64,000 nt of DNA from 66-474 sp040255405 (GCA_040255405.1 JBDZUX010000002.1:1-64000), one strand, 5' to 3'; positions 26,052 to 38,066 are shown, counted from the stretch's first letter. A program made the numbers and translations. Notes: generated by a model not told the origin, from the letters alone.

Positions 26052-26074
26052 GAGCCCGCGAGGAAGGCGGGCTC
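26052..26074 (-). terminator. Hairpin just after the DPP IV gene
   Basis: GAGCCCGC/GCGGGCTC with a 7-base loop begins one base after the stop codon; on the minus strand it is followed by CGGTTCACTTTT, a weak T tract that overlaps the czc promoter -35 box. It probably separates the two units. Confidence 0.55.
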
Positions 26075-26075
26075 G

Positions 26076-28415
26076 TCAGTCGCCTGACTTCGGATTCGGA
26101 ATCCGAAACTCGCGGGGCGGCGTGTCGCCTGCGAGATTCCGCACGAACCAATCCCAACGCCGCCGCATCACGTAGGGTGAATCATCGCCGTAGCCGTGGT
26201 GCTGGTTCGGCAGGATCAACATGTCGAAATCCTTGTTGGCCTTGATCAGCGCGTCGACCACGAGGTAGGTTTCGCCGATCGGCACGTTGTCGTCGATCTC
26301 GCCGTGCACCAGCATCAGGTGCCCTTTCAGATTCTTCGCGAACAACTGGTTGGCCTGGTTGTCGTAATTCGTCGTGCCGTCCTTGTTGGTGACCAGCAGG
26401 CCCTGGTACTTTTCGCCCCAATCGTTTTCGTAGTTGCGGTTGTCGTGGTTGCCGCTTTCCGCCCAGCCGGCCTTGAAGAAATCGGGATAGCGGAACATCG
26501 CATCGGCCGTGGCATTGCCGCCGCCCGAATGGCCCCAGATGCCGACGCGGTCGAGATCGATCCACGGGTAACGCGAAGCGAGTTCCCTGATGCCGGCGAC
26601 CTGGTCGGGCAAGGTGTTGTCGCCCATGTCGCCGTACCAGTAATGATGGAAACTCGTCGAGCGCCACGGCGTGCCCATGCCGTCGATCGCGACCACGATG
26701 AAGCCGAGTTCCGCCATCGCCTGGTGATCGATGCGCGCGGCCAGGAAACTGCGCCCGCGCACCGAACCGGTTTGCGGACCCGGATAGATGTAATCGATCA
26801 CCGGATACTTCGTGTGCGGATCGAAGTTCGTGGGCTTGAACATCATTCCGTACAGCGTGGTCTTGCCGTCGCGCGCCTGCACCGTGATCGGTATCGGCGG
26901 CATCCAGCCGGCCGCCTTCAGGCGTGAAATGTCGGCCTTCGCGACGTTCGCGACCACGCGACCGTCGTCTGACGCACGCAACACCGTCACCGGCGGCGTG
27001 GTCGGCGTCGAATACGAATCGACGAAATACCTGCCGTCCGGCGACATCGTGATGGTGTGGTCGGCGTCTTCCGGCGTCAGCAGCGTGGCCTTGCCGCTGT
27101 CGATGTCCACCTTGAAGAACTGCCTGTAGTACGGGTTCACGCCCGGCGTGCGGCCCACGCCCACGAACCACAGCGTGTGCGCGGCGCGGTCGAGGTGCAG
27201 CACCTCGGCGACGTTGCCTTCGCCGCGGGTGACGGGACGAAGCGGCTTGCCGGTTTTCAGGTCGTACAGGTACAGATTGTTCCAGTCGTTCTGTTCGGAC
27301 GGCCAGATCGCCTGGTCAGTCTTTGGCAGGTACTGCCAGTTCACGCGGCCGTGGCCGCTTTCGTAGTAATCCCTGGCGGTGAATTCGAACGCGGTGCGCA
27401 CCGCGCCGGTTTCGGCATTGGCGATGCGGAAGGTTTCGTGCTGCCGGTCGCGCGAAGTTTCGACCAGCGCGAGCGTCTTGCCATCCGGCGCCCACTTCAC
27501 GTCGCTCCACGCATAGGGCTCGCCGTCATCACAGGCCAGCGTGTCGCACAGTGTGGACAGGCGTTGCTCGGGCGCCATCTCGAGGCGCACCATCTTGTTG
27601 GCGGCGACATCGATCACCACCGGCTCGATCATGAATACCTTGTCATCGCCCGGCAGCGGATACTTCCACGCATCCAGCTTCGGATGCCCGACCCTGGTGT
27701 CGACGGTGTACATCTCGCCGACCTCGCGCTGGTCCTGGCGATAGGTCGCGATCTTTTCCGAATCGGGCGACCAGCGCACGATCGCGCCGTCGCCGTGGAT
27801 CCAGCCGGCGTTCTGCGTCGCGTAACCGTAGTCCTTGACGCCGTCGGTGGTGAGTTGCGTCTCCTTGCCCGTCGCGAGATCGCGCACCCACAGGTTCCAG
27901 TCGCGCACGAACGCGAGCAGTTTGCCGTTCGGAGAAAGCGCGCCTGGTTCGCTGCCGGTCTTCAGCAGCTTGTCGCGTGCAGTGCAGACGCCTACGCCGG
28001 ACAGATCGCAGCGGTACCAGTGGTCGCCCAATTGCACGTCCAGATCGCCACCCGGCAGGACACGGAAGTCGAAGCCGCGCGTCGGCCACTTGGCGGCGTC
28101 CATCGGCTTGCCCCGCAGCTTGCCCAGTGCGGCGGCGAGCTTTGCCTGGTCGAAGGCGGGCGCGGCCTTGCCGGTCGCCGCGTCCATTTCCAGGATGTGG
28201 TCGCCCGACGCGTCGTGGTCGCGATACCAGAAATGGGTGCCGTCCAGCCATTTGACGCGCTGCACGGCATGGTCGACCAGTGGGTCGGCATTCTGCGGGA
28301 GCAAACTCACCGCCCGTGCGTAATCGGCATCGGTGAGCTGCCTTGCATGCGCGGTGGCGCCGAACGTCAGCGTGCCCGCCAGCAGCACGCACGCTATCCC
28401 GCGAATCGATGACAT
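26076..28415 (-). CDS. Dipeptidyl-peptidase IV-type serine peptidase (S9B)
   Basis: This 779-residue exported peptidase removes N-terminal dipeptides, usually X-Pro. It has a signal peptide (residues 1-24, ending GATAHA), an N-terminal beta-propeller (about 40-510) and an alpha/beta-hydrolase domain. Catalytic residues are Ser630 in GHSGGG, the Asp in HGEIDDNVP (about 708) and a His in PNQHHGYG (about 740), which match the human DPP IV numbering closely. The ATG at 28415 is preferred over 28421 because GGGAG is then 6 bases away. It probably feeds proline-containing peptides into catabolism. Neighbours give no further clue. Confidence 0.92.
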   Translation of the reverse strand: MSSIRGIACVLLAGTLTFGATAHARQLTDADYARAVSLLPQNADPLVDHAVQRVKWLDGTHFWYRDHDASGDHILEMDAATGKAAPAFDQAKLAAALGKLRGKPMDAAKWPTRGFDFRVLPGGDLDVQLGDHWYRCDLSGVGVCTARDKLLKTGSEPGALSPNGKLLAFVRDWNLWVRDLATGKETQLTTDGVKDYGYATQNAGWIHGDGAIVRWSPDSEKIATYRQDQREVGEMYTVDTRVGHPKLDAWKYPLPGDDKVFMIEPVVIDVAANKMVRLEMAPEQRLSTLCDTLACDDGEPYAWSDVKWAPDGKTLALVETSRDRQHETFRIANAETGAVRTAFEFTARDYYESGHGRVNWQYLPKTDQAIWPSEQNDWNNLYLYDLKTGKPLRPVTRGEGNVAEVLHLDRAAHTLWFVGVGRTPGVNPYYRQFFKVDIDSGKATLLTPEDADHTITMSPDGRYFVDSYSTPTTPPVTVLRASDDGRVVANVAKADISRLKAAGWMPPIPITVQARDGKTTLYGMMFKPTNFDPHTKYPVIDYIYPGPQTGSVRGRSFLAARIDHQAMAELGFIVVAIDGMGTPWRSTSFHHYWYGDMGDNTLPDQVAGIRELASRYPWIDLDRVGIWGHSGGGNATADAMFRYPDFFKAGWAESGNHDNRNYENDWGEKYQGLLVTNKDGTTNYDNQANQLFAKNLKGHLMLVHGEIDDNVPIGETYLVVDALIKANKDFDMLILPNQHHGYGDDSPYVMRRRWDWFVRNLAGDTPPREFRIPNPKSGD

Positions 28416-28508
28416 GGGCATCTCCCGGTCAAAAGGCTGGTACGCAACCCGTCGATGCTAGTCCGGCAGGGTCCGCGCAGCCCCTGCCAAAAGTTGGGAT
28501 GCGGGCGA

Positions 28509-28781
28509 TCAACGCCCGTGGGCGCGTCGCCTCCCCGATGCCGGCGACAGGTCGATCAGGAGCGCAATCACGATGCCGACGATCGGCCACAGCGTCCACT
28601 GGCCATGGAACCAGTGCTGTACGGCGGTGTACCAGAGCAGCGTGGTCGGCAGGAAGATGAAGCCCAGCAAGGGCCACAGCGCGATCGAGAAGATGCCGCT
28701 GAACCAGCTCGTGAACAGCCACAGCAGCACGATCACCACGCGCGGCACGAACAGCGCGAACAGCACCATCAGGCAGGGCAT
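28509..28781 (-). CDS. Small polytopic membrane protein, unknown function
   Basis: This 90-residue protein has two or three hydrophobic segments (about 5-25, 28-50, 62-79) and ends in a basic tail SGRRRAHGR. A strong AAGGAGG is 6 bases before the ATG at 28781. No family was recognised with certainty. It lies 22 bases downstream of the VOC gene in the same direction, so the two are probably cotranscribed. Confidence 0.65.
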   Translation of the reverse strand: MPCLMVLFALFVPRVVIVLLWLFTSWFSGIFSIALWPLLGFIFLPTTLLWYTAVQHWFHGQWTLWPIVGIVIALLIDLSPASGRRRAHGR

Positions 28782-28803
28782 GCGAAACCTCCTTCTTGTG
28801 CGA

Positions 28804-29244
28804 TCAGACTTCGCCGTGGACCCGCGAACCGGGCATTGGCGGACCTTTCAATTCCACCACGTTCTGCTCGGGATCCAGCACGTAAATCGACGGTCCCTCG
28901 CCCTCCGCACCGTAGCGCATCCCGATGTCGCCCACACGCGCGCCGTGCGCCTCCAGGTGCGCGACGATCGCGGCCTCGTCATAGCCTTCGACGCTGAGGC
29001 AGATGTGGTCCACGTTGTGGCCCTCCGCGCCGGGCGCCGCACCGCCTTGAAGGCCGAGTTTGCCGTAGACATCGACGAGATCGATCAACGAATCACCGGC
29101 ACGCAACTGGAACAAGCCGATGCCCGGCTGGTCCAGTTCCGGGGTGCACCCGAGCACGTCGCAGTAGAACCGCCGCATCGCCGCGACGTCGCGAACGCGC
29201 AGCACCACGTGGTCGAGTTGGCGCAGGCGGAAGGGGACGGGCAT
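28804..29244 (-). CDS. VOC-family (glyoxalase/bleomycin-resistance) protein
   Basis: This 146-residue single-domain protein has two beta-alpha-beta-beta-beta modules: RQLDHVVLRVRDVAAMRRFY (N-half) and HNVDHICLSVEGYDE...IYVLDPEQNVVELKG (C-half). Likely metal ligands are His11, Glu (in the FQLRAG...DLVD part), His (VDHICL) and Glu (VVELKG). Members include glyoxalase I, dioxygenases and resistance proteins; the substrate cannot be assigned. Divergent from gcvP, 60 bases from its -10 box. Confidence 0.85.
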   Translation of the reverse strand: MPVPFRLRQLDHVVLRVRDVAAMRRFYCDVLGCTPELDQPGIGLFQLRAGDSLIDLVDVYGKLGLQGGAAPGAEGHNVDHICLSVEGYDEAAIVAHLEAHGARVGDIGMRYGAEGEGPSIYVLDPEQNVVELKGPPMPGSRVHGEV

Positions 29245-29303
29245 CGCGCACCTCTTCGCTGAATCGAACGGCGATGGTACGGCATCCTGCAAATGGACAC
29301 CTG

Positions 29304-29309
29304 TATAAT
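29304..29309 (+). promoter_or_regulatory. Consensus -10 box TATAAT before the glycine riboswitch
   Basis: An exact TATAAT lies 7 bases before the first P1 arm of the riboswitch, so transcription would start at or near the first aptamer. No good -35 box is seen upstream; GGCATC-like sequence at the expected place is weak. Confidence 0.65.
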
Positions 29310-29315
29310 CGCCAA

Positions 29316-29503
29316 CGTGGTGGAAGAAGCAGCCCACGCTGCTGCCGAAGGCGCAACGCCCGTAATCGCTCAGGCCCGATACCACCACGATCAAAACTCT
29401 GGAGAGACCGGCTTTCGATGCATCGGAAGAACCGGCGCCGAAGGGGCAAGAAGCGCGATGCAACCATCGCGCTTTCAAACTCTCAGGCAAACGGACAGAG
29501 GGG
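29316..29503 (+). promoter_or_regulatory. Tandem glycine riboswitch controlling gcvP
   Basis: Two aptamers follow one another. Aptamer 1 (29316-29389) is closed by an 8-bp perfect P1, CGTGGTGG/CCACCACG, and holds GCCGAAGGCGCAACGCC and CGCTCAGGCC. Aptamer 2 (29397-29503) starts CTCTGGAGAGACC, has GCCGAAGGGGCAA and ACTCTCAGGCAAACGGACAG, and closes with CAGAGG. They are joined by a short linker (ATCAAAA), as in other tandem glycine switches. In this RNA class glycine binding usually turns on expression of the glycine cleavage system. The expression platform would lie in 29504-29673, which holds a repeat rather than an obvious terminator. Confidence 0.93.
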
Positions 29504-29513
29504 TGTGTTTCTT

Positions 29514-29630
29514 GTGCGATCGTCCCTGATCGCGGCATCGTTGCTGCGGAATGGCCAATCCGGAATGCTGCAGGCCGGGAAGACCAGAACGGCCTTCCAT
29601 GGCCTGACTTTCCACCGACAGCCGCTGCGA
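29514..29630 (+). repeat. Two-hairpin dispersed element, copy A, in the gcvP leader
   Basis: Hairpin 1 is GCGATCGTCCCTGATCGC (29516-29533) and hairpin 2 is GGCCTTCCATGGCC (29591-29604) followed by TGACTTTCCACCGACAGCCGCTGCG. The element lies between the riboswitch and the gcvP start codon. Confidence 0.85.
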
Positions 29631-29673
29631 CCGGGACGTACCGCTTGCCGCCACGCGTCCCGGAATCCTCGCC

Positions 29674-32601
<2,928 letters not shown>

Positions 32602-32608
32602 AGACACC

Positions 32609-32631
32609 GCCCCTTGGCACGTCGAAGGGGC
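32609..32631 (+). terminator. Possible terminator hairpin after gcvP
   Basis: GCCCCTT/AAGGGGC with a 9-base loop starts 8 bases after the gcvP stop. There is no T tract, so termination here is uncertain. The remaining bases up to 32802 hold no gene; gcvP and the DUF421 gene converge. Confidence 0.35.
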
Positions 32632-32802
32632 TGCCGCACCATCTGGAACGAAGGGACGGCACCAGCTGCAGCCGCGCTCGCGCGGGGCGTCGTCTTCCGT
32701 CCTCTTCCGAAAACGGAGGCAATGGACGCGCGCTACCACGCGGCGCCGTCGCCTGATCAAACGGCCTTGGCCCGGACGGGAGCCGAAAACAAACGGCGCC
32801 GG

Positions 32803-33294
32803 CTAGGCCTCGCTCTTGATGATGCTGAAAGAGCCGTCGCCTTCCATGTACATCGCCTTGACGCGATCGAATGACTCGAGGCCCTTGTTGCGCAAGCCGG
32901 CTTCGATTTCCTCGCGCGTCACCAGTTCGCGCCGCATGTTGCGGTCCATCACGCGGCCGTTGCGAACCAGCAGGATCGGCGGCGCTTCGGTGAGCCGCGC
33001 GATCGCCTTGAAATGGATCCCAAGCCAATCGAGCAGCAGGTTCCACGCGGCGAGCGTGGCGATCAAAAGACCGCCGTCGACGACGGTATGCCCATTGCCG
33101 ATCATCGCGTTCTGCGCCGCGTCGCCCAGCAGCACCACGAACAGGATGCCGGAGATGCCGGCCGAGCCGGTGTCGCGTCGCAACAGGAACCGCAGCAGCA
33201 GGAACAGGCACCAGTACATGATCGTGCCGCGAACGAGAATCTCCAGCGGCGGCATGCTGAAGCCCAGGAAGTTGCTGAAGTGAAGCGCGTCCAT
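32803..33294 (-). CDS. DUF421 (YetF-like) membrane protein
   Basis: This 163-residue protein has three N-terminal membrane helices (about 11-30, 36-56, 60-80) and a cytosolic C-terminal domain with RNGRVMDRNMRRELVTREEIEAGLRNKGLESFDRVKAMYMEGDGSFSI, the DUF421/YetF pattern. The biochemical role is not established. The start at 33294 fits AAGGACGG upstream; an in-frame ATG at 33321 would add 9 residues. Confidence 0.85.
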   Translation of the reverse strand: MDALHFSNFLGFSMPPLEILVRGTIMYWCLFLLLRFLLRRDTGSAGISGILFVVLLGDAAQNAMIGNGHTVVDGGLLIATLAAWNLLLDWLGIHFKAIARLTEAPPILLVRNGRVMDRNMRRELVTREEIEAGLRNKGLESFDRVKAMYMEGDGSFSIIKSEA

Positions 33295-33375
33295 GATCCG
33301 TCCTTGCGCAGGGAAGTTCACCCCGAATTTACCGCAAAGGCGGCGCCCTCACTGCACCGTCACGTTTCGGACCGT

Positions 33376-34233
33376 TCACTGCAAGCCGTCGGCCGTGCGC
33401 CGCAACACGGCACCGCACTCGCCCTCCAGCTTGAACGCGAACAAATCATCGGCGCGCGTGCGCCCGCGATTGACCGCCACGACTTCGACCCCGCGCGCCA
33501 CCGCCGCGCGCACGAGCCTGAAACTCGACCACACCATCAGCGAAGAGCCGACCACCAGCACGCCATCGGCCGATTCGACCGCGGCCAACGCCGCCCCCGT
33601 GGTTTCACGCGGCACCGGTTCGCCATAGAACACCACGTCGGGCTTCAATACGCCTCCACACACGCTGCAGGGCGGAATTTCGAAGCTGCCGAACTCCGCG
33701 TCATCCAGGTCGGCGTCGCCATCCGGCGCAATCGTCGCGCGTGAAACCTTGCGGCCGGGGTTGGCCTCGCGCAAGCGTCGCTGGAAATCATCACGTCCGG
33801 TGCGGCCGCCGCATGCGAGGCAACGCACCACGTCGAGCCGGCCGTGCAAGTCGATCACGTCGCGGCTGCCGGCGAGCTGGTGCAGGCGATCGACGTTTTG
33901 CGTGACAAGCCGCGCGACACCGCCCCGCTGCATCATGCGAGCCAACGCCAGGTGCGCGGCGCCGGGCCGCGCCGCCTCGAACATCGGCCAGCCCGCGAAA
34001 CTGCGCGCCCAGTAGCGCCGGCGCACCGCTTCGCCTTCGACGAAATCGCGGTACTGCACCGGCGGCGATCGCTTCCAGTTGCCGTCGCCGTCTCGGTAGT
34101 CCGGAATGCCGGACCCGGTACTGACACCCGCACCGGTGATCACGGTCACGCGGCTGCGCTCGGCCAGCCACGCGGCAAGCCGATCGGTCCCTGCATCGGA
34201 CCACGTTTGCTTTCCACTTTCCATTTGCTCCAT
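33376..34233 (-). CDS. NAD-dependent protein deacylase of the Sir2 family
   Basis: This 285-residue sirtuin removes acyl groups from lysines at the cost of NAD. It has the NAD-binding GAGVSTGSGIPDYRD, VTQNVDRLHQLAG, the catalytic His in DLHGRLD, zinc cysteines CLACGG and CSVCGG, and VVGSSLMVWSSFRL. It belongs to the bacterial SIRT4-like group rather than the short CobB group, judged from the IPDYRDGDGNWKRSPP insertion. GC-rich spacing of 41 bases separates it from the DUF2784 gene upstream in the same direction. Confidence 0.93.
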   Translation of the reverse strand: MEQMESGKQTWSDAGTDRLAAWLAERSRVTVITGAGVSTGSGIPDYRDGDGNWKRSPPVQYRDFVEGEAVRRRYWARSFAGWPMFEAARPGAAHLALARMMQRGGVARLVTQNVDRLHQLAGSRDVIDLHGRLDVVRCLACGGRTGRDDFQRRLREANPGRKVSRATIAPDGDADLDDAEFGSFEIPPCSVCGGVLKPDVVFYGEPVPRETTGAALAAVESADGVLVVGSSLMVWSSFRLVRAAVARGVEVVAVNRGRTRADDLFAFKLEGECGAVLRRTADGLQ

Positions 34234-34274
34234 GCAGGCAATGTAGCGCCTATCGGGGAACGCTATTGACACTC

Positions 34275-34658
34275 TCAATCCGCGCCGCGTCGTCGCCACG
34301 GCGGGCGCGGCCGCACGAACAGCCACAGCGCTATCACGTACACGAACGCCAGCGCATAGGCAATCGCGAAGATCCACAGCGGAAGCGGCCAGTAGATCAG
34401 CCGGTCGACCCATGAAGCGATCAGCGGCTGCACATGCGAAGTGCCGGAGACATCGCCTTGCAGGATGGTCAGGAAGCACGCGCGGCCAAGCAATGCCTGC
34501 AACGCAACCAGGGCCAAGCTGAGCAGATGCGCCAGCCGCCACCAGAATCCGCGCACCCAAGGCCAGCCGCGCCACGCGCCGACCGGAACCAGCACGCACC
34601 CCGCGACGTTGAACGCGATGATCGCGAGGTGCAGCGCAAGCACGGATGTCGCCATCAT
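34275..34658 (-). CDS. DUF2784 family membrane protein
   Basis: This 127-residue protein has four predicted membrane helices (about 5-25, 38-60, 83-100, 100-118) and the arrangement LHLAIIAFNVAGCVLVPVGAW...LLGRACFLTIL, which corresponds to the DUF2784 pattern (aromatic/CPLT region). Function unknown. A second ATG (MATS) is the next codon. It is 17 bases downstream of gor, probably cotranscribed. Confidence 0.75.
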   Translation of the reverse strand: MMATSVLALHLAIIAFNVAGCVLVPVGAWRGWPWVRGFWWRLAHLLSLALVALQALLGRACFLTILQGDVSGTSHVQPLIASWVDRLIYWPLPLWIFAIAYALAFVYVIALWLFVRPRPPWRRRGAD

Positions 34659-34675
34659 GTACGCGCACCCCGGCG

Positions 34676-36019
34676 TCAGCTCATCGTGACGAATTCTTCC
34701 GCGGAAGTCGGGTGGATCGCGACGGTCTTCAGGAAATCCGCGTAGCGCGCACCCATCCGCACGGCCACCGCGAAACCCTGCAGCATTTCGTCCATGCCCG
34801 GCCCGATGCCGTGGAGGCCCACGACACGCTCGTCGTCACCAACGCAAACCAGCCTCATCAGGGTCTGGCCTTCGCGGCCGGCCAGCGACCACAGCATCGG
34901 CGTGAAGCGCGTCGACCGTACTTTCACCGCGTCGCCGTACTGCTTGCGGGCTTCGGCCTCGGACAGGCCGACGGTGCCGACCGGCGGGTGCGAAAACACC
35001 ACGGTCGGAATGCACCCGTAATCCAGGCGTGCATCCGGCTTGCCGCCGAACAGTCGATCCGCGAGTTGCCGGCCCGCAGCGATCGCCACCGGCGTCAGCG
35101 CCGGCTTGCCGTTCACGTCGCCCAGTGCGTACACGCCGTCGATCGAGGTGTTTTCGTAGTCGTCGGTGACGATCTCGTTGATCCTGCCGAGCTTCACCCC
35201 CGCGGCTTCCAGCTGCATCGACTCGACATTCGGCAACCGGCCGATCGCACTGATCACCTGGTCGTACGGACCGTGCGGTTCGTGGTCCGAGCAATCCAGC
35301 CACAGGCCCGCGCCGTCGCGACGCACACCGCGCACCGCGCACCCCTCGTGATGGACGATGCCTGCGGCCCGCATCATGCGACCCAGCGCGTCCCCGAGGT
35401 CGGCTTCCAGGCGCGACAGCAACCCGCCGCGCGTGATCAATTCCACGCGCGATCCGAGCGCGCGCAGCACACCGGCCACTTCCACGCCGATGTAGCCGCC
35501 GCCGATGATGCCGGTGCGCGCGGGGCAATGGTCCAGCTTGAAAAAACCATCCGAGTCGATCGCGAGATCGCCGCCGGGCAACTCGAGCCCCCGCGGACGC
35601 GAACCGGTCGCGATCACGATGTGCGGCGCACGATAATCGGCATCACCTGCACGCAAAGCGTGCGCCTCGATGAAATGCGCGGGTGCCGGCACGACCTCGA
35701 TGCCCAGTTCGCGCAGGCGATTCGCGTACGCGGTCCGCGCGCGCAGCACGTACGCTTCGCGGTGGCCGATGAACGTGGCCCAATCCAGCGTGCCCGGCTG
35801 CATACCGAAGCCGACGGCTTCGGCCATGCGTCGCGCATCGGCGAGTTCGGCGGCGAGCCACATCGCCTTTTTAGGCACGCAGCCGCGGTTGACGCAGGTT
35901 CCGCCCAACTCGTGCGGCTCGAACAGCGTCACCTTCGCGCCATGCCGCGCCGCGCGGATCGCGGTGGCCAGTCCGCCCGAGCCGCCACCGATCACCAGCA
36001 AGTCCGGTCCGTTCGTCAT
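34676..36019 (-). CDS. gor: Glutathione-disulfide reductase
   Basis: This 447-residue flavoprotein reduces GSSG to GSH with NADPH in the cytosol. It shows the FAD-binding GGGSGGLATAIRAA, the redox-active disulfide GGTCVNRGCVPKK, the second nucleotide motif GGGYIGVEVAGVL, the FAD motif DVYALGDV-like (DGVYALGDVN) and the C-terminal catalytic pair HPTSAEE. The NADP-selective region is short of clear Arg residues beyond ELITRGGLLSR, so the cofactor is inferred from the family. The ATG at 36019 is 4 bases after the ppnN stop, indicating an operon. Confidence 0.93.
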   Translation of the reverse strand: MTNGPDLLVIGGGSGGLATAIRAARHGAKVTLFEPHELGGTCVNRGCVPKKAMWLAAELADARRMAEAVGFGMQPGTLDWATFIGHREAYVLRARTAYANRLRELGIEVVPAPAHFIEAHALRAGDADYRAPHIVIATGSRPRGLELPGGDLAIDSDGFFKLDHCPARTGIIGGGYIGVEVAGVLRALGSRVELITRGGLLSRLEADLGDALGRMMRAAGIVHHEGCAVRGVRRDGAGLWLDCSDHEPHGPYDQVISAIGRLPNVESMQLEAAGVKLGRINEIVTDDYENTSIDGVYALGDVNGKPALTPVAIAAGRQLADRLFGGKPDARLDYGCIPTVVFSHPPVGTVGLSEAEARKQYGDAVKVRSTRFTPMLWSLAGREGQTLMRLVCVGDDERVVGLHGIGPGMDEMLQGFAVAVRMGARYADFLKTVAIHPTSAEEFVTMS

Positions 36020-36023
36020 CCGC

Positions 36024-37442
36024 TCACACCCGCTCCGCAACGGGCGCGACGCCATTCCCGACGATCCGGTAGCAAGGCACGTATTTGCTGCCCGGTAGCT
36101 TCATGCGCTGCTGCGCGACGAAGCTCTGCAGCAACGTGTCGAGCGCGCGCATGAACTCCGGGTCGCCATGGATTTCGTAGGGGCCGTTGCGGTCGATTTC
36201 CTCCATGCCTTCTTCCTTGACGTTGCCCGAGACGATGCCGGAAAACGCGCGTCGCATGTCGGCGGCAAGTTCGTGCGGCAGCCGGCCTCGATGCAGGTCC
36301 AGCGCAGCCATGGCCGCGTGCGTGGGCCGGAATGGCTGCTGGAACGGCAGATCGACGTTGATCTCCCAGTTGAAGAAGAACGCATCGTGCGTTTCCACGC
36401 GATGGTTGCGCACCACTTCGATGCCCTGCTGCATTGCATGCGCCACCGCAACCGTATCCTCGATGATGATCTGGTAGCGCTGTGCGGCGGCGTCACCGAG
36501 CACCAGCCGCAGGAATTTGTCGATCTGCTGGAAATACGGCGCGGCCGATTCGGGCCCGGTGAACACCAGCGGAAACGGCACGCTGGCATTGGCGGGATCC
36601 ATGAGGATGCCGAGCAGGTACAGGATTTCCTCGGCGGTGCCGACGCCGCCCGGAAACACGATGAAGCCGTGCCCGACGCGCACGAATGCCTCCAGCCGCT
36701 TCTCGATGTCGGGCAGGATCACCAGGCTGTTGACGATCGGATTCGGCGACTCGGCGGCGATGATGCTGGGTTCGCTGAGGCCGATGTAGCGATTTTCGTA
36801 ATGGCGCTGCTTGGCGTGCGCGATGGTCGCGCCCTTCATCGGTCCCTTCATCGCACCCGGGCCGCAACCGGTACAGATGTCCATGCCGCGCAGGCCGAGC
36901 TGGTAACCGACGGCCTTGCTGTAGTCGTACTCCTCGCGCGAAATCGAATGCCCGCCCCAGCACACCACGAGGTTGGGATCGAAGCGCGCACGCAGCACCC
37001 GCGCGTTGCGCAGGATGTCGAAAACCGCGTGGGTGATGCCGCTGGAATCGGCGAGGTTGAATTCGCCCGATTCCAGCTTGGTGGACTCGTACACGATGTC
37101 GCGCACTACCGCGAACAGCAGCTCGTTGGCGCCGCGGATGATCTTGCCGTCCACGAATGCCTGCGCCGGCGCGTTCTTCAGGTCCAGCTTGACCCCGCGG
37201 TCCTGCTGCAGCACCTGGATATCGTAATCGGCGTACTGGCCCAGCAAGGCACGCGCGCTGTCGTGCATCGCGCCCGAGGTGAGCACCGCGAGCGTGCACG
37301 AGCGCAGCAACGTATGCAGCCCGGCAGCGGTGGCGTCGCGCAGGCGCGCGATCTCGTCGCGCGACAGCACGTCCAGCGTGCCCGCCGGCACGATCTGGGC
37401 ATTCACCGTCGCGGGGCGCGCAGCCCGATGAACATCATTCAT
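36024..37442 (-). CDS. ppnN: Pyrimidine/purine nucleotide 5'-monophosphate nucleosidase PpnN
   Basis: This 472-residue LOG-family enzyme cleaves nucleoside monophosphates to base and ribose 5-phosphate; the E. coli homologue YgdH/PpnN is controlled by (p)ppGpp. It has the LOG core (PGGVGTAEE, residues near 265-275), an N-terminal DUF4478 domain (about 1-140) and a C-terminal DUF3412 domain (about 340-460), so the full three-domain layout is present. It is upstream of gor in the same direction, with only 4 bases between. Confidence 0.93.
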   Translation of the reverse strand: MNDVHRAARPATVNAQIVPAGTLDVLSRDEIARLRDATAAGLHTLLRSCTLAVLTSGAMHDSARALLGQYADYDIQVLQQDRGVKLDLKNAPAQAFVDGKIIRGANELLFAVVRDIVYESTKLESGEFNLADSSGITHAVFDILRNARVLRARFDPNLVVCWGGHSISREEYDYSKAVGYQLGLRGMDICTGCGPGAMKGPMKGATIAHAKQRHYENRYIGLSEPSIIAAESPNPIVNSLVILPDIEKRLEAFVRVGHGFIVFPGGVGTAEEILYLLGILMDPANASVPFPLVFTGPESAAPYFQQIDKFLRLVLGDAAAQRYQIIIEDTVAVAHAMQQGIEVVRNHRVETHDAFFFNWEINVDLPFQQPFRPTHAAMAALDLHRGRLPHELAADMRRAFSGIVSGNVKEEGMEEIDRNGPYEIHGDPEFMRALDTLLQSFVAQQRMKLPGSKYVPCYRIVGNGVAPVAERV

Positions 37443-37460
37443 GCGAAATGCTTCCTTCGA

Positions 37461-38066
37461 TCAACCCGCTTTCAGATACGCTTCCACCCCGCCCAGGATC
37501 ATTTGCGCCGACAGGGCGATCAGCAACATGCCCATCACGCGTTCCATGGCGGCGAGCACGCTCTCGCCCAGCAATTTGAACAGCCACGTCGAACCCAACA
37601 GGATCGCCGCGGTGGCGAGCCAGGCGATCAACAGGGCCAAGCCCCATTCCACCTGACGGCCAGGCTGGGCGCTGGTCATCAGCAACAGCGTCGCCATCGC
37701 GGACGGCCCGGCGACGCCCGGAATCGCCAGCGGCACGATGAACGGTTCGCCCTGGCCGACAGGTCCGAAGATGCCGCCGTCCCGCGGCGGGAAAACCATC
37801 TTGATCGCGATCAGGAACAGCACCACGCCGCCGCCGATGCTGATGGCCTCCTGCCGCAACTGCATGATCGACAATAGTTCGCGGCCACCCAACAGGAAGG
37901 CGACCAGCACGCCCAGCGCGATCAGGAGTTCGCGGATCATCACCCAGCGCCGCCGTCTGGGCGGAACGTCCTTCAGGATGGAGAGGAAGAACGGCACGTT
38001 GCCGGGTGCGTCCAGAACCAGGAAAAGCGTGATGCACGCTGACACGAGGGTCATCTGCTGTTGCAT
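37461..38066 (-). CDS. MarC-family inner-membrane protein
   Basis: This 201-residue protein has six membrane helices and family signatures ITLFLVLDAPGNVPFFLSIL at the N-terminus and FIVPLAIPGVAGPSAMATLLL in the middle. The MarC/YhgN/YchE family is poorly characterised; a link to antibiotic resistance was not supported. It sits 3 bases after the SDR stop codon and 18 bases before ppnN, so the block SDR-marC-ppnN-gor may be one transcript. Confidence 0.9.
   Translation of the reverse strand: MQQQMTLVSACITLFLVLDAPGNVPFFLSILKDVPPRRRRWVMIRELLIALGVLVAFLLGGRELLSIMQLRQEAISIGGGVVLFLIAIKMVFPPRDGGIFGPVGQGEPFIVPLAIPGVAGPSAMATLLLMTSAQPGRQVEWGLALLIAWLATAAILLGSTWLFKLLGESVLAAMERVMGMLLIALSAQMILGGVEAYLKAG

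Noticed and set aside
32614..32874. Possible 86-residue plus-strand protein after gcvP
   Set aside because: No ribosome site, runs into the antisense of DUF421, and amino-acid content is that of random GC-rich sequence.
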